Positions 40,200 through 49,003 of a stretch of 64,000 bases of DNA are shown piece by piece. The stretch lies in the NCBI RefSeq assembly GCF_012163145.1, contig NZ_JAAVTX010000006.1, positions 186,001 to 250,000 on the forward strand, read 5' to 3'. Made by a program: the position numbers and the translations under genes. The DNA is from Falsiroseomonas frigidaquae. GTDB lineage: Bacteria > Pseudomonadota > Alphaproteobacteria > Acetobacterales > Acetobacteraceae. The notes beneath the pieces were generated by a model, which ran no database searches, was not told where the DNA came from, and saw only the letters and a program-made list of their open reading frames with translations. How positions within the stretch are numbered: the stretch's first letter is position 1; each line of letters starts with the position of its first letter.

Positions 40200-41267
40200 C
40201 TAGGGAGCCTCGGGCGGGAATACGAAGGCCCGTTGCGGGTCCATCGCAACCGTCACGCGGTCTCCACGACTTAGCCATGCCCCCGGTGGCAACCGGGCGT
40301 GCAGGTGCAGCAGACCGCCCTGCCCGTCCGCCACCGCCAGATGCACCAGGGTGGTGGCGCCGAGCAGGCGGCAGGCCTCGACCTCCGCCTGCGTCCCCTC
40401 GTTCGAGTCGGGCGCCAGCAGGCGCAGCCCTTCCGGCCGCAGCAGCACCTCGACCGCCCCGCCCTCGCCCGCCGGCGCCGGTTCGCGCGGTCGCACCGGG
40501 CCGATCGGCGTTTCCGCCAGCCCGTCCCGGATGATGCCGGGCAGCCGGTTCACCTCGCCCAGGAAGGTGGCGACGAAACGTGACATCGGCGCCAGGTACA
40601 GGGCGGAGGGCGGGCCGAGCTGCTCGATGCGGCCGGCATTCATCAGCGCGATGCGGTCGGCCATGAACATCGCCTCCTCCGCATCATGGGTCACGATCAG
40701 CGTGGCGATGCCGGCTTCCTGCAGCACATGCAGCGTGTCGTCGCGCACCTGTTCGCGCAGCCTGGCATCCAGGCTGGCGAAAGCTTCATCCAGCAGCAAC
40801 ACGGCCGGACGTGGCGCGAGCGCCCGGGCCAGCGCCACGCGCTGCTGCTGCCCGCCGGAGAGCATGTGCGGCCAGGAACTGGCGAAGGCCTCCAGCCCGA
40901 CCCGCGCCAGCGCATCCATGATGCGCCATTTGCGCTGGCCGCGCGGAATGCGGCGCAGGCCGAAGGCGACGTTCTCCTCCACCGTCAGATGCGGGAACAG
41001 CGCGTAGTCTTGGAACACGAAGCCGACGCCGCGGGCCTCCGGCGGCGTCTCCCGCCCCGGCTCCGCGATAAGCTGCCCGTCCAGCGTGATGCGCCCCTGC
41101 TGCAAGGGCTCCAGCCCCGAGGCCAGGCGCAGCAGCGTGGTCTTGCCGCAGCCGGAGGGCCCGAGAAGGCACAGGATTTCACCCGGCCCGACCTCCAGGT
41201 CCAGCTCCCGCAGCACCATCCCGCGTTCCGGGTAGTGGTGGGACACGCCTTCGAAGCGGATGCTCAC
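40200..41267 (-). CDS. ABC transporter ATP-binding protein (FbpC/PotA-like)
   Basis: The 355-residue ATPase has Walker A GPSGCGKTT, the signature LSGGQQQRVALA, Walker B VLLLDEAFASLD and the switch His in IVTHDAEEA, then a C-terminal TOBE-type region (about 240-355). It would energise import of iron, polyamine, sulfate or similar, but no permease or binding protein is nearby. The GTG start at 41267 overlaps the scpB stop by 4 bp (GTGA). It sits where tatA is usually found. Confidence 0.88.
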   Translation of the reverse strand: MSIRFEGVSHHYPERGMVLRELDLEVGPGEILCLLGPSGCGKTTLLRLASGLEPLQQGRITLDGQLIAEPGRETPPEARGVGFVFQDYALFPHLTVEENVAFGLRRIPRGQRKWRIMDALARVGLEAFASSWPHMLSGGQQQRVALARALAPRPAVLLLDEAFASLDARLREQVRDDTLHVLQEAGIATLIVTHDAEEAMFMADRIALMNAGRIEQLGPPSALYLAPMSRFVATFLGEVNRLPGIIRDGLAETPIGPVRPREPAPAGEGGAVEVLLRPEGLRLLAPDSNEGTQAEVEACRLLGATTLVHLAVADGQGGLLHLHARLPPGAWLSRGDRVTVAMDPQRAFVFPPEAP

Positions 41268-42031
41268 CCGGGTTGTCCATCGCCTGGCGGTGGCATGGCG
41301 GAGATCGGCGGGGCGGAGATCGGCGGGGCGGACATCACCGGGCCAGACATCACCGGGCCAGACATTACCGGGGCGGCGGCCTCGGCGCTGACCAGTTCCT
41401 CCCGCCGCGGCAGGTCGCGCAGGGACTTCAGGCCGAACTGCTCCAGGAAGCGCGCCGTGGTGCCCCACAGGGTGGGCCGGCCCGGCACTTCCTTGTGGCC
41501 GCGCGGTGCCACCAGCCCGTGGTCCAGCAATGCCTCCAGCGTCGCCTGGGCCAGGCTGGCGCCGCGGATTTCCTCGATCTCGGCGCGGGTACAGGGCTGG
41601 TGCCAGGCGATCACCGCCAGCGCCTCCATTGCCGCGCGCGGCAGCCGGCGCGGCACCTCCACCACCCGGGTCAGCGCGGCGGCGAGGTCGGGCGCGGTCC
41701 GCAGCACGTAGCCGCCACCGGTCTCCACCAGCACCACGCCGCGGCCCTCGAGCGCATGGCCCAGCTCGCGCAGCACGGCGGCCGCATCCTCCCCTTCCGC
41801 CAGCAGCGGCTGCAGCCGGGCGGGGGCGACCGGGCGGTCGGAGGCGAACAGCAGCGCCTCCGCCAGGCGCAGGGCAGCGGTGCTGACCGCCGGCTCCGGG
41901 CTGGCCCGCGGCAGCTCGTCCCCGGCCCGGTCGTCCCCGGGCGAGTCGGCCTCGGGCAGCACCTCCTGGGGCCTTACCTCCTCGGGCCGGTCGTCCTCGG
42001 GCCGGTCGTCCTCAGGCAGCGCGGACATCAT
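41264..42031 (-). CDS. scpB: Segregation and condensation protein B
   Basis: The 255-residue product is ScpB, partner of ScpA and SMC in chromosome condensation. The winged-helix core includes LAEALLFASDRPV, RLPRAAMEALAVIAWHQP and LWGTTARFLEQFGL. The N-terminus carries an acidic/Pro repeat (EDDRPEDDRPEE), and the C-terminus carries five pentapeptide repeats (PVMSG/PPISA) encoded by a 15-bp tandem repeat. It overlaps scpA by 20 bp and the ABC ATPase start by 4 bp. Confidence 0.93.
   Translation of the reverse strand: MMSALPEDDRPEDDRPEEVRPQEVLPEADSPGDDRAGDELPRASPEPAVSTAALRLAEALLFASDRPVAPARLQPLLAEGEDAAAVLRELGHALEGRGVVLVETGGGYVLRTAPDLAAALTRVVEVPRRLPRAAMEALAVIAWHQPCTRAEIEEIRGASLAQATLEALLDHGLVAPRGHKEVPGRPTLWGTTARFLEQFGLKSLRDLPRREELVSAEAAAPVMSGPVMSGPVMSAPPISAPPISAMPPPGDGQPG
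41301..41375. repeat. Five-copy 15-bp tandem repeat in the scpB 3' end
   Basis: Five head-to-tail 15-bp units, at 41301, 41316, 41331, 41346 and 41361, encode repeated PVMSG or PPISA pentapeptides at the ScpB C-terminus. The period is a multiple of 3, so copy-number changes keep the frame. They lie just before the start of the next gene. Confidence 0.85.
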
Positions 42032-42782
42032 CCGCCTTCTCCACGCGTTCGGCCTTGCGCAGCAGGATCGGCCCGAAGGCGCGGTCCTGGCGCAGGTCGA
42101 GATTGCCGCCGCGCGCCATCTCCAGGCTGGCGATCAGCGTGCTGGCCAGCGCGGCGCGGCGCTCCACCGTATCCAGGTCGCCGGCGTCCGGCAGGAAGCG
42201 TTGCAGCACCGCCCAGCTCGGCAGGTCGCCCAGCACCTGGCTCAGCCGGGCCAGCGCGTCCTGCACGCTCCACAGCCGGCGCGGCTTGGGGCGGTAGGGG
42301 CGCAGCGCCAGCGCGCGTCGACGGCCGGCGACATAGGCCTGGCAAAGCGCGGCGAGGTCGGCGCGCAGGCCGGAGCGGTCCTCCACCGTCAGGTTCTCCG
42401 GCGCACCGCGGCCGAACACGTCGCGGCCCAGCTGCGGCCGCTGGCCGAGCCAGGCGGCGCCGGCGCGCATCGCCTCCAGCTCCGCCAGCCGGTCGGTCAG
42501 GCGGCTGGCCAGGGCTTCTGGGTCTTCCTCCGGCCCGGCTTCCTCCTTCGGCAGCAGCAGGCGGGATTTCAGCCAGGCGAGCCAGGCGGCCATCACCAGC
42601 CATTCGGCCTGCAATTCCAGCCGCATGCCGCGGGCCTTGTCGATCACCGCCAGGTACTGGTCGACCAAGGCCACGATGGAGATGCCCGCGAGGTCCAGCT
42701 TCTGCGCCCGCGCCAGGTCCAGCAGCAGGTCCAGCGGCCCCTCATAGCCATCGAGGCGAAGATGCAGCACCGGGTCGGTCAT
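42012..42782 (-). CDS. scpA: Segregation and condensation protein A
   Basis: The 256-residue product is ScpA, the kleisin-like partner that links ScpB to SMC. The N-terminal LRLDGYEGPLDLLLDLARAQKLDLAGISI segment and WLVMAAWLAWLKSRLLLP are family signatures, with the C-terminal winged helix near the end. It overlaps the site-2 protease stop (ATGA region at 42779) and scpB. Confidence 0.94.
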   Translation of the reverse strand: MTDPVLHLRLDGYEGPLDLLLDLARAQKLDLAGISIVALVDQYLAVIDKARGMRLELQAEWLVMAAWLAWLKSRLLLPKEEAGPEEDPEALASRLTDRLAELEAMRAGAAWLGQRPQLGRDVFGRGAPENLTVEDRSGLRADLAALCQAYVAGRRRALALRPYRPKPRRLWSVQDALARLSQVLGDLPSWAVLQRFLPDAGDLDTVERRAALASTLIASLEMARGGNLDLRQDRAFGPILLRKAERVEKADDVRAA

Positions 42783-43477
42783 CGCCCCCCTCCATGGCCG
42801 GTCAGCGTGAAGATCGCGTCCAGCACCGGCAAAGCCACCGCCTGCAGCAGCATCCGCAGCGGGTCGAATCCAGGCACCAGGTAGGGTACCAGGAACAACA
42901 GCCCGATGACGATGAGAAGCCCGAAACGCTCCGTGCTGGCCACCATCCGGGCCAGCGGCGCCGGCAGGATGCCGACCAGGATGCGCCCGCCATCCAGCGG
43001 CGGGATCGGCAGCAGGTTGAAGCAGGCGAGAATCACGTTGTAGAGCATGGACAGCGCGCAGAAGCGCAGCACCCAGTCCAGCGCCGCATCCGGCACCATC
43101 GCATCCGTGGCCGTCACCAGATGGGCCGCGAAGCCGAAGCCGATGGCGAGCGCGAAGTTGATGCCCGGCCCGGCGGCGGCCACCAGCACCATGCCCCAGC
43201 GCGGGTTGCGCAGCCGCCAGAAATCCACCGGCACCGGCTTGGCCCAGCCGAACATCGCCTCGACCCGCCCGATGGTCAGCAGCTGCGTCACCAGCAGGAT
43301 GCCGGGCAGCAGCAGCGTGCCGACCGGGTCCACATGCCGCAGTGGGTTCAGGCTGACCCGGCCGAGGAGATAGGCCGTGTCATCGCCCAGGGCCCGCGCC
43401 GCATAGCCATGCGCCGCCTCATGCAGGGTGATGGCGAAAATGGCGGCGAGCGCGATCGCCGTGATCTCGGCGATCAC
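42779..43477 (-). CDS. Site-2 protease family (M50) membrane metallopeptidase
   Basis: The 232-residue integral membrane protein has the zinc motif HEAAH in the first helix (AITLHEAAHGYAARALGD) and the third ligand in FNLLPIPPLDGGRI. It cleaves peptides within the membrane; the substrate is unknown. It overlaps the nagZ stop by 4 bp and scpA by 4 bp, so it is part of the same operon. Confidence 0.92.
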   Translation of the reverse strand: MIAEITAIALAAIFAITLHEAAHGYAARALGDDTAYLLGRVSLNPLRHVDPVGTLLLPGILLVTQLLTIGRVEAMFGWAKPVPVDFWRLRNPRWGMVLVAAAGPGINFALAIGFGFAAHLVTATDAMVPDAALDWVLRFCALSMLYNVILACFNLLPIPPLDGGRILVGILPAPLARMVASTERFGLLIVIGLLFLVPYLVPGFDPLRMLLQAVALPVLDAIFTLTGHGGGR

Positions 43478-44505
43478 GCGAAGGCGGGCCCGGTGAGATA
43501 GGATCGGGTGGCGAGCAGCCGGTCCCGGATCAGCGCCAGCAGGTCCGGGTCCACCACCCTTCGCGCCGCCAGCATTTCGGACCGCGCGCGCTGGATCCGG
43601 CGCGCGGCATCGTCCGACAGCGTCGGGCAGGTGGCGAGCAATGCGGCGGTTTCCGCCAGCACGCCGGTGCAGTGCAGCGCCAGGTCGCAGCCGGCCGCCA
43701 TGGTGGCGCCGGCCAGGTCGCTCGAAAGTCCCGCCATCGCCCCCATCGCCAGATCATCCGAGACCAGAACGCCGTCGAAACCGATCTCGCCGCGGATGAC
43801 GTCGCGGATCAGGTCGGGAGACAGGGTGGCCGGCCGCGCCGCATCCAGCGCGGCGTACAGGATATGCGCCGTCATCGCCCACAGCCTGGCCCCGCCATCC
43901 GGTGCCGAAAGCGCGCGGAAGGGTTCGAGATCCGCCGCCAGCGCGGCGCGGTCCGCGGTGACGCGCGGCAGTGATTCGTGGCTGTCCACCTCCGCCCGCC
44001 CATGGCCGGGGATGTGCTTGACCACCGGGATGCAGCCGGCCTGCTGCAGCCCCCGCACCCAGGCGGCGCCGAGGCGGGCGACCTCCGCCGGGCGGGCGGA
44101 AAAGGCGCGGTCGCCGATCACGCCATGCGCGCCGGGCAGCCGAAGGTCGAGCACCGGGGCGCAGACCACATCCAGCCCGATCGCCGCGCATTCCATGCCG
44201 AGCAGCGTGGCATTCGCCTCCGCCGCCATGGATGGCGCATCCTCGAACAGCGCGGCGGCGGGAAATTCCGGCCAGTGTGGCGGGCGCAGCCGGGCGACGC
44301 GGCCGCCTTCCTGATCCACCAGGATCGGCGCTGCCTCCCCCAGCTCCTGCCGCAGCGCGGCGGTCAGCGCCGTCACCTGGTTCGGGCTTTCCACGTTGCG
44401 GCGGAACAGGATCGCGCCGGCCGGGCGGTGCTGCCGGAACAGCGCCACCTCCTCCGCCGACAGGCTGGTGCCGGCGATGCCGATGATGGCGGCCTTCGGA
44501 GTCAT
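43474..44505 (-). CDS. nagZ: Beta-N-acetylhexosaminidase (glycoside hydrolase family 3)
   Basis: The 343-residue enzyme removes terminal N-acetylglucosamine from muropeptides in cell-wall recycling. The KHIPGHGRAEVDSHESLP loop has the catalytic His and Asp, and the nucleophile Asp lies in VLVSDDLAMGAM. The start at 44505 fits family length. It follows the SPOR protein by 7 bp. Confidence 0.94.
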   Translation of the reverse strand: MTPKAAIIGIAGTSLSAEEVALFRQHRPAGAILFRRNVESPNQVTALTAALRQELGEAAPILVDQEGGRVARLRPPHWPEFPAAALFEDAPSMAAEANATLLGMECAAIGLDVVCAPVLDLRLPGAHGVIGDRAFSARPAEVARLGAAWVRGLQQAGCIPVVKHIPGHGRAEVDSHESLPRVTADRAALAADLEPFRALSAPDGGARLWAMTAHILYAALDAARPATLSPDLIRDVIRGEIGFDGVLVSDDLAMGAMAGLSSDLAGATMAAGCDLALHCTGVLAETAALLATCPTLSDDAARRIQRARSEMLAARRVVDPDLLALIRDRLLATRSYLTGPAFA

Positions 44506-44512
44506 GGCGTGC

Positions 44513-45277
44513 TCAGCGGACAGGGATGCAGGCGAAGTTGCGTGCGCGAAGGGCCTCGCAGAATTGCCGGGCGCTGTCCTGGTCAGCGAAGCCGGAGGTC
44601 CGCAGCCGGTACAGCGTGGATTGCCCGTCACGCTCCAGCCGCTGCACCACCGGGCTGCGGCCCTCGAACAATTCGGGCGCGCGGCGGGAGATGCGGTCGA
44701 ATTCGGAACGCGCGCCCTCCTCGCTGGTCACGGCGGCGAGCTGCACCATGACCCGCCCATTGGCCACAGCGCGCGGCACCGCCGTTGCGGCAGGCGCGGG
44801 TGCGGCGGGTGCGGGTTCCGGTGCGGCGGCCGGCTCGGGCGCGGCCTCGCTTGCCACCGCGGGCCCAGGTGCCTCGGCGGCCTGCTGCGGGGCGCGCGGC
44901 ACGGCGCGCGGTGCCACCACCGGCGGTGGCGCCACGGTGGCGCGCAGCAGGTCCAGGTTCGGGGCCTCGGGCTCCGGCACCAGCCCTGCCGGCTGGCCGA
45001 TCTGCGCCGAGGATTGCCGGTTGCCCGGGCGTTCCAGCACCAGCGCGTTCTGGTTTGGCACGCGCAGCCCGCCCGGATCATCCGGGCGCACCTTGAAGGG
45101 GCGCGGATCGGCTTCCACCACCGGCACCCCGCCGCCACCGGAGCGCTGGAAGGCCCAGTACCCCCCTGCTCCCACCGCGACCACCGCCAGCATGCCGCCC
45201 GCCACCGCCAGCATGCGCCACGGGACGCCCGAAGGGTCCCGCTGCACGCGATAGGATGGCACCATCATGTCGCTCAT
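44513..45277 (-). CDS. SPOR domain membrane protein
   Basis: The 254-residue protein has one TM (WRMLAVAGGMLAVVAVGAGG, about 21-40), a long Pro/Ala-rich periplasmic linker and a C-terminal SPOR domain (about 175-254: VMVQLAAVTSEEGARSEFDR). SPOR domains bind denuded peptidoglycan at the septum. It overlaps the argS stop by 4 bp and precedes nagZ, a link with cell-wall turnover. Confidence 0.88.
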   Translation of the reverse strand: MSDMMVPSYRVQRDPSGVPWRMLAVAGGMLAVVAVGAGGYWAFQRSGGGGVPVVEADPRPFKVRPDDPGGLRVPNQNALVLERPGNRQSSAQIGQPAGLVPEPEAPNLDLLRATVAPPPVVAPRAVPRAPQQAAEAPGPAVASEAAPEPAAAPEPAPAAPAPAATAVPRAVANGRVMVQLAAVTSEEGARSEFDRISRRAPELFEGRSPVVQRLERDGQSTLYRLRTSGFADQDSARQFCEALRARNFACIPVR

Positions 45278-47049
45278 CGCATCTCCTCGACGGGTTCGAC
45301 CCCCATCACCGCGAGGCCTGAGCGAAGGACCACCGAAGTCGCGGCCACCAGCGCCAATCGCGCCTGGGTCGCCTCCGGCTCCTCCGCCCGGATGAAGCGC
45401 AACGTCGCATCGTCACGCCCCCTGTTCCACAATACATGAAAGTCGCTGGCCAAGTCTTGGAGAAAGAACGCGATTCGGTGCGGCTCCCGCGCCGCAGCAG
45501 CGGCTTCCACCGTGCGCGGCCAGACCGCCATGCGGCGGATCAGCGCGAGTTCGGAGGGGTCCGTCAGCTGATCCAGGCTCACCTGCGCCAGATCAGCCTG
45601 GGCAGGGTCGCCGGCGGAGCGCAGGACGGAGCGGCAGCGGGCATGGGCGTACTGCACGTAGAAGACCGGGTTCTCCCGCGTCTGCTCGATGACCTTGTTC
45701 AGGTCGAATTCCATCTGCGCATCCGCCTTGCGCGTCAGCATGGTGAAGCGGACGGCGTCCTTGCCGACCTCGTCGATCAGGTCGCGCAGCGTGACATAGG
45801 TGCCGGCGCGCTTGGACATGCGGACCGGCTCGCCATCCTTCACCACATGCACGATCTGGGTCAGCACCACGTCCAGGCTGACCTTGCGGTCCGACAGCGC
45901 CGCGACGGCGGCCTGCATGCGCTTGACATAGCCGCCATGGTCGGCGCCCCAGACCTGCACAAGCTGCGGGAAGCCGCGCTCGATCTTGGCGAGGTGGTTC
46001 GCCACGTCATTGGCGAAATAGGTGCCGCTGCCATCCGACTTGCGCAGCGGGCGGTCCACGTCGTCGCCGAACTGCGTGGCGCGGAACAGGACCTGCGGGC
46101 GGGGCTCCCAATCCTCGGGCGTCTTGCCCTTCGGCGGCTCCAGCACCCCGGTGTAGATCAGGTCCTTGGCGGAAAGCGTCGCCTCGGCCTTCTCCAGCCA
46201 GCCCTCGGCCACGATCGCACGCTCGCTGATGAAGACGTCGTGCTGCACGCCCAGCGCCGCCAGGTCCTCGCGGATCGCGGACATCATCGCTTCCACGGTG
46301 AAGTCGCGCACCGTGTCGAGCCAGAGCGTGGCCGGTGCGGGCATCCCGCCCGGCTCGGCCAGGGATTCGCGAAAGATCTGGCGCAGCGCGACGCCGACGG
46401 GCACCAGGTACTCGCCCTTGTATTGCAGGCCGCCGGGGACGGATTGGGCGTAATCCTCCTCCGTCATCGGCGTGCCCAGCGCCTGCAGGTAGCGCCAGTA
46501 GGTGGCATAGGCGAGCGCCAGCACCTGCGCGCCCGCGTCGTTCACGTAGTATTCGCGGGTGACGTCATAGCCCGCCTTGCGCAGCAGCAGCGCCAGCGCA
46601 TCGCCCACCACGGCACCGCGGCAATGGCCGACATGCATCGGGCCGGTCGGGTTGGCGGAGACATATTCCACATTCACCGGCCCGCCATCCCGCGCCGGGC
46701 CGTCGCCATAGGCAGGCCCGGCCAGCAGCACGGCCGGCACCACGGCGCGGATGAACCCCTCATCCAGCCGGAGATTGACGAAGCCCGGCCCGGCCGGCGT
46801 CGCCTCCACCACCACCGGCAGCTCGCGCAGCTTCTCGCACAGGGCCGTGGCCAGCTTCGGCGGCGGCATCTTCGCCTGCTTGGCGACCACCATCGCGCCA
46901 TTGGTCGCCATGTCGCCATGCGCCGCGTCCTTCGGCGGCTCCACCAGCACGCGGGCGAAGGCCTCGGGCGGCAGCTCCGGCAGGATCTGCGTCAGCGCCT
47001 CCACCACATGGGCGCGCATGGTGGCAAACAGGTCGGCGGTCGGGGTCAT
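45274..47049 (-). CDS. argS: Arginine-tRNA ligase
   Basis: The 591-residue class I synthetase charges tRNA-Arg. The HIGH-type motif is PTGPMHVGHCRG and the KMSK-type motif is VRMSKRAGTYV. The C-terminal anticodon-binding domain ends in the usual position. It overlaps the SPOR gene start by 4 bp and follows dgt. Confidence 0.97.
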   Translation of the reverse strand: MTPTADLFATMRAHVVEALTQILPELPPEAFARVLVEPPKDAAHGDMATNGAMVVAKQAKMPPPKLATALCEKLRELPVVVEATPAGPGFVNLRLDEGFIRAVVPAVLLAGPAYGDGPARDGGPVNVEYVSANPTGPMHVGHCRGAVVGDALALLLRKAGYDVTREYYVNDAGAQVLALAYATYWRYLQALGTPMTEEDYAQSVPGGLQYKGEYLVPVGVALRQIFRESLAEPGGMPAPATLWLDTVRDFTVEAMMSAIREDLAALGVQHDVFISERAIVAEGWLEKAEATLSAKDLIYTGVLEPPKGKTPEDWEPRPQVLFRATQFGDDVDRPLRKSDGSGTYFANDVANHLAKIERGFPQLVQVWGADHGGYVKRMQAAVAALSDRKVSLDVVLTQIVHVVKDGEPVRMSKRAGTYVTLRDLIDEVGKDAVRFTMLTRKADAQMEFDLNKVIEQTRENPVFYVQYAHARCRSVLRSAGDPAQADLAQVSLDQLTDPSELALIRRMAVWPRTVEAAAAAREPHRIAFFLQDLASDFHVLWNRGRDDATLRFIRAEEPEATQARLALVAATSVVLRSGLAVMGVEPVEEMR

Positions 47050-47098
47050 GGGAAGGCGAATCCGGAAACGGTGGGGGTCTGGCAGGCTGCGGCAAAAG

Positions 47099-47127
47099 CC
47101 TTCTCCCCCATCAGAAGCGGGGGAAGG
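47099..47127 (-). terminator. Hairpin between dgt and argS
   Basis: On the minus strand CCTTCCCCC and GGGGGAGAAGG pair around a loop containing CTTCTGAT and are followed by CTTTTG. It is a plausible partial terminator after dgt. Confidence 0.5.
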
Positions 47128-47155
47128 GGCGTTCTAGGCGAATTTCGGCACCCTG

Positions 47156-48325
47156 CTAGCCCGGGACGGAGGGATCGGTCAGGCGCCGATGCTCCTCCAG
47201 CGCGAAACGGTCGGTCATGCCGGCCAGGTAGTCGCAGACCGCCTGGGCGGCGGCGGGGCTGCCAGCCTCCCCGGCCTTTTCCTGCCACCAGGGCGGCAGC
47301 TGGCGCGGCTCCCCGTGTAAAAGGGTGAACAGCAATTGCAGCGCCCGCTTGCATTTCTGGGTGGTGCGGTTGACGCGCCAATGGCGGTACATGCGCTGGA
47401 ACAGGAAGGCGCGCAGTTCGTTGTTCGCCTCCATCATGCCGTCGGAGAATGCCACCACCGGCCGGTCATGCGCGCGGATATCCGCGGCGCTGCCCGGTGC
47501 CAGGGCGGCGATGCGGCGGCGGGTTTCGGCCACCGTGTCGTTCACCATGGCGTTGATGACCCGGCGCACCACCTCCGACACCGCGCGATCCGGCGGCATG
47601 GCCGGGTTGGCGCGCAGCGCCTCCGCATGGGCTTCGCGCACCAGGGGAAGGGTCGCGGCTTCCTCCAGCGTGAACAGCCGGGCACGGATGCCGTCATCCA
47701 GGTCGTGGTTGTTGTAGGCGATGTCGTCGGCCAGCGCCGCCACCTGCGCTTCCGCGCTGGAATGGGTGTTGAGCTCCAGCGGATGCAGCCGGTCGTATTC
47801 GACGATGTAGGGGCTGGGGCGGCGCAGCGGGCCGTTGTGCTTGGCCAGGCCCTCCAGCGTTTCCCAGGTCAGGTTCAGGCCATCGAAGCCGGCGTAGCGG
47901 GTTTCCAGGCGCGTCACCGCCTTCAGCGACTGCGCGTTGTGATCGAAGCCGCCATAGGGCTTCATCATCGCATCCAGCGCATCCTCCCCACCATGGCCGA
48001 AGGGCGGGTGGCCGAGGTCATGCGCAAGCGCCAGCGCCTCCGCGAGGTCTTCCTCCAGCGCCAGTTCGCGAGCGATCGACCGCGCGATCTGCGCCACTTC
48101 CAGGCTGTGGGTCAGGCGCGTCCGGAAATGGTCGCCCTCGTGGTAGACGAAGACCTGGGTCTTGTATTGCAGGCGCCGGAAGGCGGTGGCGTGGATGATG
48201 CGGTCGCGGTCGCGCTGGAACGGCGAGCGCGCGCCACCGCCGGGCTCGGCATGCAGCCGCCCGCGGGAGTTCTCAGTGCGGACTGCCCAGGGGGCCAGCC
48301 CATCCGGGAGCCGCTTCGGATCCAT
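47156..48325 (-). CDS. dgt: Deoxyguanosinetriphosphate triphosphohydrolase-like protein
   Basis: The 389-residue HD-domain enzyme should hydrolyse dNTPs. The metal ligands are HSLEVAQIARSIAREL and LAHDLGHPPFGHGGEDAL. The N-terminal FQRDRDRIIHATAFRRLQYKTQVF is a family signature. It begins the dgt-argS-SPOR-nagZ-S2P-scpAB series and is divergent from erpA. Confidence 0.93.
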   Translation of the reverse strand: MDPKRLPDGLAPWAVRTENSRGRLHAEPGGGARSPFQRDRDRIIHATAFRRLQYKTQVFVYHEGDHFRTRLTHSLEVAQIARSIARELALEEDLAEALALAHDLGHPPFGHGGEDALDAMMKPYGGFDHNAQSLKAVTRLETRYAGFDGLNLTWETLEGLAKHNGPLRRPSPYIVEYDRLHPLELNTHSSAEAQVAALADDIAYNNHDLDDGIRARLFTLEEAATLPLVREAHAEALRANPAMPPDRAVSEVVRRVINAMVNDTVAETRRRIAALAPGSAADIRAHDRPVVAFSDGMMEANNELRAFLFQRMYRHWRVNRTTQKCKRALQLLFTLLHGEPRQLPPWWQEKAGEAGSPAAAQAVCDYLAGMTDRFALEEHRRLTDPSVPG

Positions 48326-48461
48326 CCCGAGCGGCCTAGCACCCGCCCTGCCTCGCTGGAAAGCCCGGCCGTGCTGGAAGACCCCCGCTTCGACGTGCTC
48401 GCTGGAGGAGTTGCGGCAGGCGAGCCTGGAACCTCGGGCGTTTCCATCCTATCTTGCCATC

Positions 48462-48806
48462 ATGGACACCATGACCGCGCCGTTCCGTGTCACCCCCCGC
48501 GCCGCCGCCCAGGTGGCGGAGATTGCGGCCCGCCAGGGCAAGCCGGGCGCCGGCCTGCGCCTGGCGGTGGATGCCGGCGGCTGTTCCGGCTTCCAGTATC
48601 GCTTCGACCTGGAGGATGCGCCGGCCGAGGATGATCTGGTGGTGGCGGAAGGCCCCGGCCGAGTCTTCGTCGATCCGGTGAGCATGGAATTGCTGGCCGG
48701 TGCCGAGCTGGATTGGACCGAGGCGCTGATCGGCGCCCATTTCGCCGTGAAGAACCCCCAGGCCGTCAGCGCCTGCGGCTGCGGCACGAGCTTCAGCGTC
48801 GGCTAG
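48462..48806 (+). CDS. erpA: Iron-sulfur cluster insertion protein (HesB/ErpA family)
   Basis: The 114-residue product is an A-type Fe-S carrier. The cluster Cys residues are in DAGGCSGFQY and SACGCGTSF. It delivers clusters to apo-proteins. The start at 48462 is chosen, but 48471 is equally possible; neither has a strong ribosome binding site. It is divergent from dgt. Confidence 0.9.
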   Translation: MDTMTAPFRVTPRAAAQVAEIAARQGKPGAGLRLAVDAGGCSGFQYRFDLEDAPAEDDLVVAEGPGRVFVDPVSMELLAGAELDWTEALIGAHFAVKNPQAVSACGCGTSFSVG

Positions 48807-48865
48807 GCAGCTGCGGGCGCAGTCGGCCCAAGATCGCGGACCTTCACATCTGATCAGCCATGGGC

Positions 48866-48914
48866 GTCGACGGGCCGGCCAAAGGGTCGGCTCAAGCGTC
48901 GACGGCGCCCTGTT
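48866..48914 (+). terminator. GC-rich hairpin after erpA
   Basis: GGGCGTCGACG and CGTCGACGGCGCCC form an outer stem around an inner GGCCGGCC/GGTCGGC stem, and the tail CTGTTTCGTT follows. It may end the erpA transcript. Confidence 0.35.
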
Positions 48915-49003
48915 TCGTTCACAGGAACGTTGCCAGGGCTGGCAGTTCTGGACGCGGCTGCAACCTCCAGTTATGCGGGATGCGGCAAGGATAGGGTCAG
49001 CCT

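Noticed and set aside
41273-43501. 742-codon open frame opposite scpA/scpB/S2P
   Set aside because: It spans three genuine genes on the other strand and has no recognisable domain.
45436-47328. 630-codon open frame opposite argS
   Set aside because: Antisense shadow of argS; no motif or ribosome binding site.
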